Origin: Halopenitus salinus
Lineage (GTDB): Archaea > Halobacteriota > Halobacteria > Halobacteriales > Haloferacaceae
DNA length: 64,000 nucleotides
NCBI RefSeq assembly: GCF_042662125.1
Contig: NZ_JBHSXL010000010.1
Span: 1 to 64,000 of the forward strand
Direction: 5' to 3'
The notes below the pieces were generated by a model. It saw nothing but the letters and a program-made list of their open reading frames with translations, did no database searches and was not told where the DNA came from. Position numbers and translations under genes: made by a program. Of the stretch, positions 53,719 through 62,915 are shown one piece after another (position 1 is the first letter of the stretch; every line of letters begins with the position of its first letter).

Positions 53719-54558
53719 ATGACGCTTCGAGCCGACGTGAACGACCTCTGGCAGCGCTACGACGACGGACTCTCGGCCGACGAGACCACGGGCGACGACG
53801 AGGCGACCCTCGACGCCTTCCTCGACGCGCTCGAGGCCGGCGAGGTCCGGGCGGCCGAAAAGACCGGCGACGACGTGACCTCCTGGGAGGCGAACGCCTG
53901 GGTGAAACGCGGCATCCTGCTCAACTTCGGGCTCCGCGAGACCGAGGCGCGCGCCTACGGCGACGTCACCTACCACGACGTCCTCCCGCTTCGCGAGACC
54001 GACGATCTCGGCGAGCGCGGCACGCGCAACACGCCGGACGGGACCGTGATCCGACGCGGCGCACATCTGGGAAGCGACTGCATCATGATGAGCCCCTCGT
54101 TCGTGAACGTCGGCGCCCGCGTCGGCGACGGGACGCTCGTCGACTCCTGTGACACGGTCGGGTCGTGTGCGCAGATCGGCGAGAACGTCAAGCTGGGCGC
54201 GAACACGCTCATCGGCGGCGTGCTCGAGCCGGTCGAGGACGCGCCGGTCGTGATCGAGGACGGCGTCGCCCTCGGCGCGGGCTGTCGGGTCACCTCCGGG
54301 TTCCGGGTCGGCGAGAACTCGATCGTCGGCGAGAACACCCTCTTGACGCCGCGGATCCCCGTCTACGACCTCGTGGACGAGGAGGTCGTCTACGGCCACC
54401 TCCCGGCGAACCGCCGCGCGTTCACGCGGATGGTCGAGTCGTCGATCAGCGACCACGACCTCCTCGAGGGCGGCGCCTACAAGCCCGCCGTGGTCGCGAC
54501 CGACGTCGAGACCGAGACGCTGGAGGCCACTCAGCGGGAGGAGGCCCTGCGCGAATGA
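53719..54558 (+). CDS. dapD: Tetrahydrodipicolinate N-succinyltransferase
   Basis: 279 residues. The C-terminal two thirds have the hexapeptide pattern of left-handed beta helices: VNVGARVGDGTLVDSCDTVG, then CAQIGENVKLGANTLIGGV and FRVGENSIVGENTLLTPRIP. The N-terminal helical domain carries conserved KRGILLNFGL. It succinylates tetrahydrodipicolinate for the succinyl-DAP pathway. Overlaps lysA by ATGA. Confidence 0.93.
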   Translation: MTLRADVNDLWQRYDDGLSADETTGDDEATLDAFLDALEAGEVRAAEKTGDDVTSWEANAWVKRGILLNFGLRETEARAYGDVTYHDVLPLRETDDLGERGTRNTPDGTVIRRGAHLGSDCIMMSPSFVNVGARVGDGTLVDSCDTVGSCAQIGENVKLGANTLIGGVLEPVEDAPVVIEDGVALGAGCRVTSGFRVGENSIVGENTLLTPRIPVYDLVDEEVVYGHLPANRRAFTRMVESSISDHDLLEGGAYKPAVVATDVETETLEATQREEALRE

Positions 54559-56069
54559 GCGATCCGGGGGAGGCGGCCGAATCGTCGACGGACGGGGCGG
54601 CCGATGGCTGCGCCAGTCGCAGCCATGGCGCTGTCGACGGCCGCGGCGGACCGCCGGTCCGGCGACTCGCGGACTGGGACGCGGGACACCTCCGCGCTCT
54701 CGCGGGCGAGTACGACACGCCCCTCTACGTGATCGATCTCGATCGGGTCCGCGAGAACTGCGAACGGCTCCGTTCGGCGTTTTCGGACGCCGACGTCCGG
54801 TACGCGGTCAAGGCCCACACCGGGCAGGCCGTCCTGCGAACGGTCGAGGCGGCCGGCCTCGAGGCCGAGTGCGCCTCTGCCGGCGAGGTCGAGCGCGCCC
54901 TCGCGGCCGGCTTCCCCGGCGATCGGGTCCACTACACCGCGGTCAACCCGCCCGCCCGCGATCTCGATCGGGTCGTCTCGCGCTGGCGCGACCGGCCGGA
55001 CCTCACCGTCACCGTCGGCGCGGTGGACACCCTCGACCGCCTCGCGGAGCGCGGCTACGACGGCCGGGTCTGTATCCGGGTGACCCCGGGCGTCGGCGCG
55101 GGCCACCACGAGAAGGTCCGCACGGGTGCCCACGCCAAGTTCGGCGTCCCCTACGACCGCGCCGCCGCGGTCGCCCGCGAGGCGACGGAGCGCTTCGAGG
55201 TCGTCGGGATCCACGCCCACGCGGGGTCGGGGATCGACGCCGACGGCCTCGATCGCCACCGCGAGCTCGTCTCGCGGATGGGCGCGCTCGCGCGCTCGCT
55301 CGTCGACCCGGACGACGGGGAGGTGCCCGTCGAACTCGAGTACGTTGACGTGGGCGGGGGGTTCGGCGTCCCCTATCGTGAGGACGAGCCGCCCCTCGAC
55401 CTCCCCGCGGTCGCCGAGGCGACGCGGGACGCCCTCGGATCGATCACGGACGGCGCCAGCGACAGCGACGACCCCGTCCACGACGTCCGGCTCGCGATCG
55501 AGCCCGGACGCTACGTGGTCGCCGACGCGGGCGTCCTCCTGACGCGCGTGAACACGGTCAAGCCGGCCCCCGAGACGACCGTCGCCGGCGTCGACGCCGG
55601 GATGACGGACCTGCTCCGTCCGGCGATGTACGACGCCTATCACCCGATCCGCAACTGCTCGACGCGGTTCGACGAACGAGGCGAAGGCAGCGACGTCGTC
55701 GACCGAGACTCTGACGCCGACGACGGTGAGACGATCCCGGTCACCGTCGCAGGACCTATCTGTGAGAGCGCCGACGTGTTCTGTGAGGACCGACCGCTCG
55801 CGGCGCCGGAACGCGGGGACCTCCTCGCCGTGGGCATCGCGGGCGCGTACGGCTACGAGATGGCGAACCAGTACAACTCCAGACCACGGCCGGCCGAGGT
55901 CGCGATCGGCGAAAGCGGCGCCGAAAGCGGCGCTGGCGACGCACCGAGCGGTTCGGACGACGTCGCGCGACTCGTTCGCGACCGCGAGACGATCGCTGAC
56001 GTGACCGCGGTCGAGCGACGGGCGGGCCATGCGGCCACCCCTGAGGACGACGGGAGATCCAAGGAATGA
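54555..56069 (+). CDS. lysA: Diaminopimelate decarboxylase
   Basis: 504 residues, larger than usual because of an N-terminal low-complexity stretch and an acidic insert (SDVVDRDSDADDGETIP). PLP fold III features: VRYAVKAHTGQAVLRTVEAA (PLP Lys), ECASAGEVERALAAGFPG, FEVVGIHAHAGSGIDADG and YVDVGGGFGVPYREDEPP. It makes lysine from meso-diaminopimelate. Overlaps dapD and dapF by ATGA. The order dapD-lysA-dapF-dapE puts the last-step enzyme before the epimerase. Confidence 0.93.
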   Translation: MSDPGEAAESSTDGAADGCASRSHGAVDGRGGPPVRRLADWDAGHLRALAGEYDTPLYVIDLDRVRENCERLRSAFSDADVRYAVKAHTGQAVLRTVEAAGLEAECASAGEVERALAAGFPGDRVHYTAVNPPARDLDRVVSRWRDRPDLTVTVGAVDTLDRLAERGYDGRVCIRVTPGVGAGHHEKVRTGAHAKFGVPYDRAAAVAREATERFEVVGIHAHAGSGIDADGLDRHRELVSRMGALARSLVDPDDGEVPVELEYVDVGGGFGVPYREDEPPLDLPAVAEATRDALGSITDGASDSDDPVHDVRLAIEPGRYVVADAGVLLTRVNTVKPAPETTVAGVDAGMTDLLRPAMYDAYHPIRNCSTRFDERGEGSDVVDRDSDADDGETIPVTVAGPICESADVFCEDRPLAAPERGDLLAVGIAGAYGYEMANQYNSRPRPAEVAIGESGAESGAGDAPSGSDDVARLVRDRETIADVTAVERRAGHAATPEDDGRSKE

Positions 56070-57154
56070 CCGACACGATCGCGTTCAGGAAGTACCACGG
56101 GACCGGAAACGACTTTCTCGTCGTCGACGCCGAGGCGGCCGACCGGGCCGGCCTCGACGAGGAGGGTCGAAGGGCCTTCGCGATCGCCCACTGCGATCGC
56201 GACACGGGCATCGAGAGTCCCGAGGGGCGCCGCGGGGCGGACGGGGTGTTGTTCCTCGAGGTCGACATGGCGCCCGACCCGACGCGGGTGACGATGTCGC
56301 TCGTCCAGCCGGACGGCTCGACCGCGGCGATGTGCGGCAACGGCGCGCGCGTCGTCGCCGCGTGGGCGTTCGACCGGACCGGCGAGGCCGAGTTCGTGAT
56401 CGGGACGCTCGCCGGCGACCGGCGGGCCGCAGTGGACGCGAACGGGCGCGACGTGACCATCGAGATGGGGATCCCGCGGTTCGACCCGGCTGGCGTCCCC
56501 GTCGATCGATCGCGCTCCTCGGATCCCGCGGTTCGCGGGAGCGCCACGGATCCTAACGAGCCGCTGCTTCGCACCGAGATCGAGGGGCTCCCCGTCTCGG
56601 CGGTGAACACCGGCGTCCCGCACGCGGTGGCGTTCGTGGAGGATCTACCCGATTCGGGGGACGTCGACGAGAACGACGCGATCACCGATATCGACGACGT
56701 CGATCTCGACGCCGTCGCGGAGCCGGTGCGCCACGCCGACGTCTTCCCGGAGGGGGCGAACGTCAACCTCGCACAGCGCGTCGAGTACGCGCCGGACGAC
56801 GACGACCGGGAGTTCGACGGCCTCGTCCCGACGTTCCGCCAGCGCACCTTCGAACGCGGCGTCGAGGGCGAGACCCGTTCGTGTGGCACCGGCGCGGTCG
56901 CGATCGCGGCCGTCGCGCGCCGGCTGGGGCTCGTCGACTCGACGCGGATCCGCGCGCGACCCCCGGGCGGCGAACTGGAGATCACGGTTCCCGACGGCGG
57001 TCCGGCCACCCTCGCCGGTCCGGTCACGGAGGAGTTCTCGGGCGAGGCGGCGGTCGACCCCGACGTCGACCCCGAAACGGAGGCGGACGCCAGGCCGGCC
57101 GTCGATCCCGGCCCCGATCCCGGATGCGGGTCCACGACGACCGATCCACGATGA
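56066..57154 (+). CDS. dapF: Diaminopimelate epimerase
   Basis: 362 residues. FRKYHGTGNDFLVVDAEAAD at the start, first catalytic Cys in AAMCGNGARVVAAW, and second in TRSCGTGAVAIAAVARRLG. Both active-site cysteines are present. Converts LL- to meso-diaminopimelate. The C-terminal 40 residues (PDVDPETEADARPAVDPGPD) are a low-complexity tail typical of haloarchaea. Coupled to lysA and dapE by ATGA overlaps. Confidence 0.95.
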   Translation: MTDTIAFRKYHGTGNDFLVVDAEAADRAGLDEEGRRAFAIAHCDRDTGIESPEGRRGADGVLFLEVDMAPDPTRVTMSLVQPDGSTAAMCGNGARVVAAWAFDRTGEAEFVIGTLAGDRRAAVDANGRDVTIEMGIPRFDPAGVPVDRSRSSDPAVRGSATDPNEPLLRTEIEGLPVSAVNTGVPHAVAFVEDLPDSGDVDENDAITDIDDVDLDAVAEPVRHADVFPEGANVNLAQRVEYAPDDDDREFDGLVPTFRQRTFERGVEGETRSCGTGAVAIAAVARRLGLVDSTRIRARPPGGELEITVPDGGPATLAGPVTEEFSGEAAVDPDVDPETEADARPAVDPGPDPGCGSTTTDPR

Positions 57155-58365
57155 ACGGGCCCGAGGAGACTACACACGGCGACTTCGATCCGATCGCGTT
57201 CCTCGAGGAGGCGGTCAAAACGCCCTCCCACCGCGACGTCTCCGAGATGCGGGAGTTTCTGGTGGCGACGCTCGAGGACCGGGGAGCCGACGCGACCGTG
57301 GACGACGCCGGAAACGTCCTCGCCGAGAAGTCGTCCTCGAACCGCGACGCGGGGCCGCACGTCGTCTGTAACACCCACATCGACACGGTGACGCCGCACG
57401 TCCCCTTCGAGCGCGATCGGAACGCGACCGTGGCGGGCGAGTCGGGCGTCGACGTGATCCGCGGACGCGGCTCCTGTGACGCGAAGGGGCCGCTCGCGGC
57501 ACTTCTCGTCGGATTCCTCGCCGCCGACCCCGACCGCGGGCGGCTCACGCTCGCGATCACGCCGGACGAGGAGGTCCACTCGCTCGGGGCCGCGGCGCTC
57601 ACCGGGGGGCTGCAGGGGACCGAGGACTCGCTCGACGGCGATCTGTACGTCGTCGGCGAGCCGACCGGACTCGACGTCTGTACGGCCGCGAAGGGTCGCT
57701 TCGAGGGGACGATCGAGTTGAGCGGCGAGACGGCTCACGCCGCCGAATCCGCGGGCACGAACGCGGTCGCGGCCGCGGAGGGTGCCCTGCGTGCGATCCG
57801 CGAGTTCGACCTCGCCCGATCGCCACACGAGCAGCTCGGCGAGGCGCGGCTCACGCCGACGACGATCCAGGGCGGCGAGGCGACGAACCAGGTGCCCGAC
57901 CGGTGTGCGATCGTCGTCGACCGCCGGTCCATCCCGCCGGAGACGGCGGCGGAGTTCCGCGAGTCGCTCGAACTCGACGTCCGCGCGGCCGTTCCCGACG
58001 ACGTCGGCGTCGAGTTCCGGCTCACCGACCGGGAGTCGCCGTTCCTCGCCGCGTTCTCGACCGATCCCGACCACGAACTCGTCGGAACGCTTCGGGCGGC
58101 GGTCGACGCCACGCGTCCGGGAGGAACGGAGAGCGAGTCTCCGGACCGCGGCGGCACCGTCCGTCCCTTCTCGGCCGCGACGGAGGCGTCCTACTTCTCG
58201 CCGGCGCCGACGGTCGTCTTCGGGCCGGGCGATCTGGCCGACGAGACGGGCGCGGTCGCTCACTCCGAGCGCGAGTACGTCCGCGTGCGCGAGGTCGAGT
58301 GGGCCGGTCGCGCCGTCGCCCGGACGCTCTCGGAGCTTCTCGAGGACGATCGGGACGCGGCGTAA
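57151..58365 (+). CDS. dapE: M20-family deacylase, probable succinyl-diaminopimelate desuccinylase
   Basis: 404 residues. Metal ligands of M20 peptidases: VVCNTHIDTVTPHVPF (His-Asp), RGRGSCDAKGPLAALL (bridging Asp), AITPDEEVHSLGAAAL (Glu pair) and VVGEPTGLD. The dimerisation segment ETAHAAESAGTNAVAAAEGA is standard. Removes succinate from N-succinyl-LL-diaminopimelate. Assignment to DapE rather than to an ArgE/LysK-type enzyme rests on the operon. Last gene of the cluster. Confidence 0.88.
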   Translation: MNGPEETTHGDFDPIAFLEEAVKTPSHRDVSEMREFLVATLEDRGADATVDDAGNVLAEKSSSNRDAGPHVVCNTHIDTVTPHVPFERDRNATVAGESGVDVIRGRGSCDAKGPLAALLVGFLAADPDRGRLTLAITPDEEVHSLGAAALTGGLQGTEDSLDGDLYVVGEPTGLDVCTAAKGRFEGTIELSGETAHAAESAGTNAVAAAEGALRAIREFDLARSPHEQLGEARLTPTTIQGGEATNQVPDRCAIVVDRRSIPPETAAEFRESLELDVRAAVPDDVGVEFRLTDRESPFLAAFSTDPDHELVGTLRAAVDATRPGGTESESPDRGGTVRPFSAATEASYFSPAPTVVFGPGDLADETGAVAHSEREYVRVREVEWAGRAVARTLSELLEDDRDAA

Positions 58366-58387
58366 ATCGGCAGTCCGAAATCCTCGC

Positions 58388-59401
58388 CTAGACCGCGAAC
58401 TTCCGCTCGAGGAACGCCACGAGCAGGTTCGCCGCCAGCCGCGAGGTGTTGCCCGCCGGGTCGTGGGTCGGGGCGACCTCCATCAGGTCGACCGCGCCGA
58501 CGGCCTCGTGTGCGCCGAGGGTCTCCATCGCCGCGAGCGCCTGCGACGCCGAGAGGCCGGCGGGTTCGGGCGTTCCAGTTCCGGGCGCCACGCTCGGGTC
58601 GACCGAGTCGATGTCGAAGGTGACGTAGACGGCGTCGGTCCCGTCGCCCGCGGCCGCGACCGCCTCCTCGATCACCGACGTCATGCCACGATCGTCGACC
58701 TCGGGCATCGCGAAGAGGTTGAGGCCCGTCTCCTCGGCGAACTCGAGGAACTCCGGGGACTCGTAGCCGCGAATTCCCACCTGGCTCACCGTCTCGAAGT
58801 CGGCGTACGGCGAGTCGGCGATCAACGCGGTGCTGGATCCGTGGAACTCGCGGCCGAAGAGGGGGCTCTCGGAGACGGTGTCCGTGTGGGCGTCGATCTG
58901 GACGAGGCCGACGTCGTCGTGGCCGGCGCCCTCCGCGAACCCGCGGAAGGCCGGATACGTACAGTAGTGGTCGCCGCCGATCGAGACCGGCAGCGCCCGC
59001 TCGGCCACCGTCGCGACGTGGGCGGCGATGCTCTCGGCGGTCGTCTCGTGATCCATCGGAAAGACCGGAACGTCCCCGCAGTCGGCCACCGCGAGATCGC
59101 CGAAGTCGACGGACTCGCCGGTCCGCATGTTCGTCAACCCGCCCTTGTACCCCGAGAGGTACGCCCACCAGCCGCTCGCCTCCCGCACCGCTCGGGGGCC
59201 GTATCGTGCCCCCGGACGGTTGCTCACGGCGCCGTCGTACGGGAACCCCAGAACGCCGGCGTCGTATCCCTCCAGCTCGCCGACGTCGCGGTGGTCGGCG
59301 TCGAGGAAGGTCGGGATGCCGGCGTACGGCAGGTCGATCGCCGAGGCGGGATGGGAGGCGCGAAACGCCTCGGCGGGCGTCTCCCGCGTCTCTCGCGTCA
59401 C
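58388..59401 (-). CDS. speB: Agmatinase/ureohydrolase family enzyme
   Basis: 337 residues. The manganese motifs are LPVSIGGDHYCTYPAFRGF, VGLVQIDAHTDTVSESPLFG, and VTFDIDSVDPSVAPGTGTPE. These are the GGDH, DAHxD and SFDxDxxDP signatures of the arginase family. Probably hydrolyses agmatine or a guanidino acid; the substrate within the family cannot be fixed from sequence. Convergent with dapE. Confidence 0.88.
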   Translation of the reverse strand: MTRETRETPAEAFRASHPASAIDLPYAGIPTFLDADHRDVGELEGYDAGVLGFPYDGAVSNRPGARYGPRAVREASGWWAYLSGYKGGLTNMRTGESVDFGDLAVADCGDVPVFPMDHETTAESIAAHVATVAERALPVSIGGDHYCTYPAFRGFAEGAGHDDVGLVQIDAHTDTVSESPLFGREFHGSSTALIADSPYADFETVSQVGIRGYESPEFLEFAEETGLNLFAMPEVDDRGMTSVIEEAVAAAGDGTDAVYVTFDIDSVDPSVAPGTGTPEPAGLSASQALAAMETLGAHEAVGAVDLMEVAPTHDPAGNTSRLAANLLVAFLERKFAV

Positions 59402-59638
59402 GCGCTCCCCTCCGTCGTTCCGGCGTTTGCGTCCCGTCTCGCTCGTTCGCTCCCGTCCTGGCGGGCTCGTCTCGTGTCGATCATGGGTGGTAATACGTTG
59501 CCACCAACTGCGCGCGGCGCTCCGTTAATCCTTTCTGCGCCATCCACGGGTCGGAACTCCGGCCTCTCTCGAGCGCCCAGCGGCTTGGAGACGTCTCCGT
59601 GGAGACACCTACTTGGAGTCGGCTCCCGAAGCCCGGCC
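59402..59638. other. Divergent spacer between ureohydrolase and cyclase genes
   Basis: About 237 bases holding both promoters. No gene seen. Confidence 0.4.
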
Positions 59639-60349
59639 ATGGCCGACGAGTACCGCGACCTCTCTCACCCGATCGAGACGGGCATGCGCACGTTCCCCGG
59701 CGACCCGGCGGTCTCCGTGACGCCGGCGGCGACGATACCGGAGGACGGCTTCTCTGTCCGGGAGATCCGGTGTGGGTCCCACACCGGCACCCACATCGAT
59801 GCGCCCGGTCACACCGAGCCCGAGGGCGGAACCCTGGACGACCGAGCGGTCGGCGAGTACGTGTTCACCGCGTGTTTTCGCGACCTGACGCCGTGTTCGC
59901 CGCGCGAGGCGCTCGGGCCCGACCGCCTTCCGGACTCGATCGACGACCCCGATGTCGACCTCGCGGTCCTGCGGACCGGCTGGGACGAGTACTGGACCGG
60001 CGGAAGGCCGGAGGAGGCGGACGCGCCCGCCGGGCCGGAAGGAAGCACGGACGATCGGTATCTCGATCACCCCTACCTCTCGCCGGCGGCCGCACGCCGC
60101 CTTCGGGAGGCGGACTGCGGCGTCGCCGTCGACGCCCTCAACCCGGATCCGACCCCGACCGCGAACGCCGACCCGGACGAGCCCGACGGGGTTCCCGTCC
60201 ATCACGCCCTCCTCGGGGCCGACCTCCCGATCATCGAGAATCTGACGGGACTGACGGGGCTTCCCGAGCGGTTCACCCTCCTTGCGTTCCCGCTCCCGAT
60301 CGCGGACGGCGACGGGGCGCCCGTGCGGGCGGTCGCGCACGTGCCGTGA
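59639..60349 (+). CDS. Cyclase-family metal hydrolase (kynurenine formamidase-like)
   Basis: 236 residues. The family signature HTGTHxDAPxH is present as CGSHTGTHIDAPGHTEPEGG, with Asp and His ligands for the metal, and DLSHPIETGMRTFPGDPAVS at the N-terminus. A low-complexity acidic loop (RPEEADAPAGPEGSTD) interrupts the middle. Enzymes of this group hydrolyse formyl-kynurenine or related amides and lactams; the substrate here is unknown. Start from the ATG that follows GCCCGGCC. Confidence 0.85.
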   Translation: MADEYRDLSHPIETGMRTFPGDPAVSVTPAATIPEDGFSVREIRCGSHTGTHIDAPGHTEPEGGTLDDRAVGEYVFTACFRDLTPCSPREALGPDRLPDSIDDPDVDLAVLRTGWDEYWTGGRPEEADAPAGPEGSTDDRYLDHPYLSPAAARRLREADCGVAVDALNPDPTPTANADPDEPDGVPVHHALLGADLPIIENLTGLTGLPERFTLLAFPLPIADGDGAPVRAVAHVP

Positions 60350-60383
60350 AGAGTCTATTCGGCGTTTTCTCGCGTCGCTCCGC

Positions 60384-61199
60384 CTACTCCTCGGCGGCGT
60401 CGACGACCTCGTAGCTCACGTTCCCGTCGCGGAGCTCGTCGGTGTGTGCCGAAAGCCGGGTGGCCGTCGCGAGGAGGAGTACGTCGAGTCCCCTCGTCGC
60501 GGCCTCCCGGACCGCGCTCGCGGTGGCGAAGCGGACGTCCGGTTCGACGTCGGCCGTCCGCGCGGCGACGAGCGCCTCGACGCCCGCGACCGCGACGAGG
60601 TCGTGGTCGTCGGCGAGGCCCGCGATCCGGTCCGGATCGACCGCGTGGCTGCCGCCGTCGCGGACGTGCGGCACGGAGACGGCCGTCACGGACCCCAGAT
60701 CGTAGTCGACGACGCCCTCGAAGTCCGTGATGCCGACGTCCTCGCCCGCCTCGGCGTCCGTCACCGCCACCGCGGTCGCGTCCCCGGTGTCCCCGGCCAT
60801 CGCGTGGAGGATCCCCTCGCGCATGGTCACCGTCACGGTCTCGCCCTCCGAGAGGTCGGTCGCCGCGATCGCCGTCTCGATCTCCACCTGACCGATCACG
60901 TCCTCGGAGACGTGGGTGATGAACCCGCGCAGCTCCTCGGTCTTGGAGATCAGCCAGTCGACGCCCTCCTTCGTCACCTCGTAGCGACCCCGGCCGTGCT
61001 TTTCGACGTAGCCCTGCTCGATCAGATCGCGCAGGTAGTCGCTCACTGCCTGGGCCGTGATGCCGATGGCGTCGGCGATCTCCCGCTGGTTGACCGCCGG
61101 CTGGCGCTCGGCGATCTCCACGAGGATCTGGTACCTGGTGGCGTTCCGCTTGCTCTGGAGCACGCCGAACTCCTCGGTCGTCTCCGCGTTCCCCGGCAT
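60384..61199 (-). CDS. HTH regulator with C-terminal unknown domain
   Basis: 271 residues from ATG 61199 (an ATG nine codons upstream is possible). The N-terminal winged helix is NQREIADAIGITAQAVSDYL then RDLIEQGYVEKHGRGRYEVT. The C-terminal 170 residues (EIETAIAATDLSEGETVTVT, then GDTGDATAVAVTDAEAGEDV) are alpha/beta and look like a ligand-binding domain. It is divergent from cbiT, so it may regulate the cobalamin operon. Confidence 0.82.
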   Translation of the reverse strand: MPGNAETTEEFGVLQSKRNATRYQILVEIAERQPAVNQREIADAIGITAQAVSDYLRDLIEQGYVEKHGRGRYEVTKEGVDWLISKTEELRGFITHVSEDVIGQVEIETAIAATDLSEGETVTVTMREGILHAMAGDTGDATAVAVTDAEAGEDVGITDFEGVVDYDLGSVTAVSVPHVRDGGSHAVDPDRIAGLADDHDLVAVAGVEALVAARTADVEPDVRFATASAVREAATRGLDVLLLATATRLSAHTDELRDGNVSYEVVDAAEE

Positions 61200-61347
61200 T
61201 ACCCGAGTTCCGTCCGTCCAACTCAAATACCTTTGGTCGAATACCGACGAGATTGTTCCGATCGTCGGTTCGGGCCGGTTTTGAACAAACTCATTAGCAC
61301 TAATACAACCAAAATTGTTTTAGGGTTCACCCGAGTTGCATACGCCG
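61200..61347. promoter_or_regulatory. Divergent promoter region of HTH regulator and cbiT
   Basis: About 150 bases. AT-rich words (TTAGCACTAATACAACCAAA, then ATTGTTTTAGG) at 61291-61325 precede cbiT and are probably its promoter. No cobalamin riboswitch was recognised. Confidence 0.4.
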
Positions 61348-62055
61348 ATGGCGAACGTCTCGCTTCCCCACGACGCGAAGGCCGGGCCGACGAAGCCGGC
61401 GGTGCGGGCCGTCCTGATCGACACGCTCGATCTCGACGCCGGCGACCACTTCGTGGAGATCGGCTCCTGTACCGGCGCCGTCACCGTCGAGGCCGCCCGT
61501 CGGGCCGGCCGAGTGACGGCGATCGAACGAAAACCCGAGCGGGCGGCGGTCACCCGCAAGAATCTCGACGCGAACGGCATCGCGGTCGAGGACGTTCCGG
61601 CCGCCGACGGCGGATCCGCGGGCGTGGGTGAGGGGTCGGGGCCCACTGCCGCCACCGCCTCCGATCACGCTGCCCCTGATCCTGCCACCCCCGATCACGC
61701 CGCCGTCGAGGTCCGCGAGGCGGAGGCGCCGGCGGGGATCCCCGGGGACGCCGACGCGCTCTTTCTCGGCGGCAGTCGAAACTACGAGGCGGTGCTCGAC
61801 CGCGCCGTCGAGATCGGCGTCGACCGCGTGATCATGAACGTCTCCCGGCTGGAGGTCGCGGGCGCCGCCACCGAGGCGTTTCGCGAGCGCGGCCTCCTCG
61901 AGGACGTGCTGCAGTTCCAGGTGAGCCACGGCTACGAGCTGGCCGGCGCGACGAGCTTCGAGTCGGACAACCCCGTCTACATGCTGATCGGCGGCGTCGA
62001 TGACCGCGAGGTCGCCGCCGACGGCGGCGTTCGTGGCGACGGGGGCGATCGATGA
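61348..62055 (+). CDS. cbiT: Cobalt-precorrin C15-methyltransferase (decarboxylating) CbiT
   Basis: 235 residues from ATG 61348. SAM-binding motif HFVEIGSCTGAVTVEAARRA followed by VTAIERKPERAAVTRKNLDA, a standard CbiT order with KAGPTKPAVRAVLIDTLDL at the start. A low-complexity insert (GVGEGSGPTAATASDHAAPD) is present in the middle. Methylates C15 and removes the C12 acetate in cobalamin synthesis. Overlaps cbiL by ATGA. Confidence 0.9.
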   Translation: MANVSLPHDAKAGPTKPAVRAVLIDTLDLDAGDHFVEIGSCTGAVTVEAARRAGRVTAIERKPERAAVTRKNLDANGIAVEDVPAADGGSAGVGEGSGPTAATASDHAAPDPATPDHAAVEVREAEAPAGIPGDADALFLGGSRNYEAVLDRAVEIGVDRVIMNVSRLEVAGAATEAFRERGLLEDVLQFQVSHGYELAGATSFESDNPVYMLIGGVDDREVAADGGVRGDGGDR

Positions 62056-62915
62056 CCCTCTACGGCGTCGGCCTCGGCCCGGGCGAGGCCGACCTCCTCA
62101 CCGTCCGGGGTCGGGAGGTCCTCGAGCGCGCCGACGTGGTCTACTCGCCGGGGCGCCTCTCGCGGTCCGTCGCGACCGAACACGTCCCGGACTCGCGGAT
62201 CGGCGACCTCGATTTCCCCATGACGCGCGACGAGGACGAGCTCCGGGCCGCCTGGCGGGAGGCCGCGGCGGAGATCGCCCCGCGCGCTCGCGAGGGGACC
62301 GCGGCGTTCGTCACCCTCGGCGACCCGAACGTCTACTCGACGTTCGGCCACCTCCGGCGAACGCTCTCGGCGTTTCACCCCGACGTCGACGTCGAGGTCG
62401 TCCCCGGCGTGAGCGCCGTCACCGCCTTCACCACCGCGCTCGGCGTCGAGGTCGCGGCCGGGTCGAGCCTTGCGCTCCGGGAGGCGGCCCGCGGCGCGGC
62501 CCCGACCGGCCCCGACCGCATGGTGCTGTTCAAGGTCACGGACGTCCCCGCGACCCACGAGAAGCTCGAGGCGGCGGGCTACGACGTCGTCTACGGTCGC
62601 CGGCTCTACATGGAGCAGGGCGAGACGGTCGTCACGGACGAGCCGGACGAGCTCGCCGACCGGGACTACTACACGCTCGCGTACGCGGAACGGCGCGACC
62701 TCGATTCGGAACTGCCGGCGACCGCGGCCTTCGAGTCGGAGGGGCGCGTGACGGACGGACCGAAGGTCACATCGAGCGAGCACTCGGACGCCGCGGGAAC
62801 CGACGTCGAACGTCAGGAGATCGCCGAAAGCGAGGCATGCGGGGACGTCGCGCTCGGAAGCGGAGTCGCCGTCGATGGCCTCGGGTCCGCCCTCCGGAGG
62901 AGGCGATCACGATGA
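62052..62915 (+). CDS. cbiL: Cobalt-factor II C20-methyltransferase CbiL
   Basis: 287 residues. Uroporphyrin methyltransferase family: LYGVGLGPGEADLLTVRGRE at the start, TLGDPNVYSTFGHLRRTL (the GDPxxY motif), and VEVVPGVSAVTAFTTALGV. The C-terminal 60 residues are a low-complexity haloarchaeal tail. Methylates C20 of the corrin ring in the anaerobic route. Overlaps cbiT and cbiF by ATGA. Confidence 0.88.
   Translation: MTLYGVGLGPGEADLLTVRGREVLERADVVYSPGRLSRSVATEHVPDSRIGDLDFPMTRDEDELRAAWREAAAEIAPRAREGTAAFVTLGDPNVYSTFGHLRRTLSAFHPDVDVEVVPGVSAVTAFTTALGVEVAAGSSLALREAARGAAPTGPDRMVLFKVTDVPATHEKLEAAGYDVVYGRRLYMEQGETVVTDEPDELADRDYYTLAYAERRDLDSELPATAAFESEGRVTDGPKVTSSEHSDAAGTDVERQEIAESEACGDVALGSGVAVDGLGSALRRRRSR

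Noticed and set aside
54165..54554. Upstream extension of the lysA frame
   Set aside because: It overlaps dapD in another frame and has shadow composition; the ATG at 54555 in the ATGA overlap is the start.
55756..58263. 835-codon minus-strand frame
   Set aside because: It is antisense to lysA, dapF and dapE, which have clear motifs.
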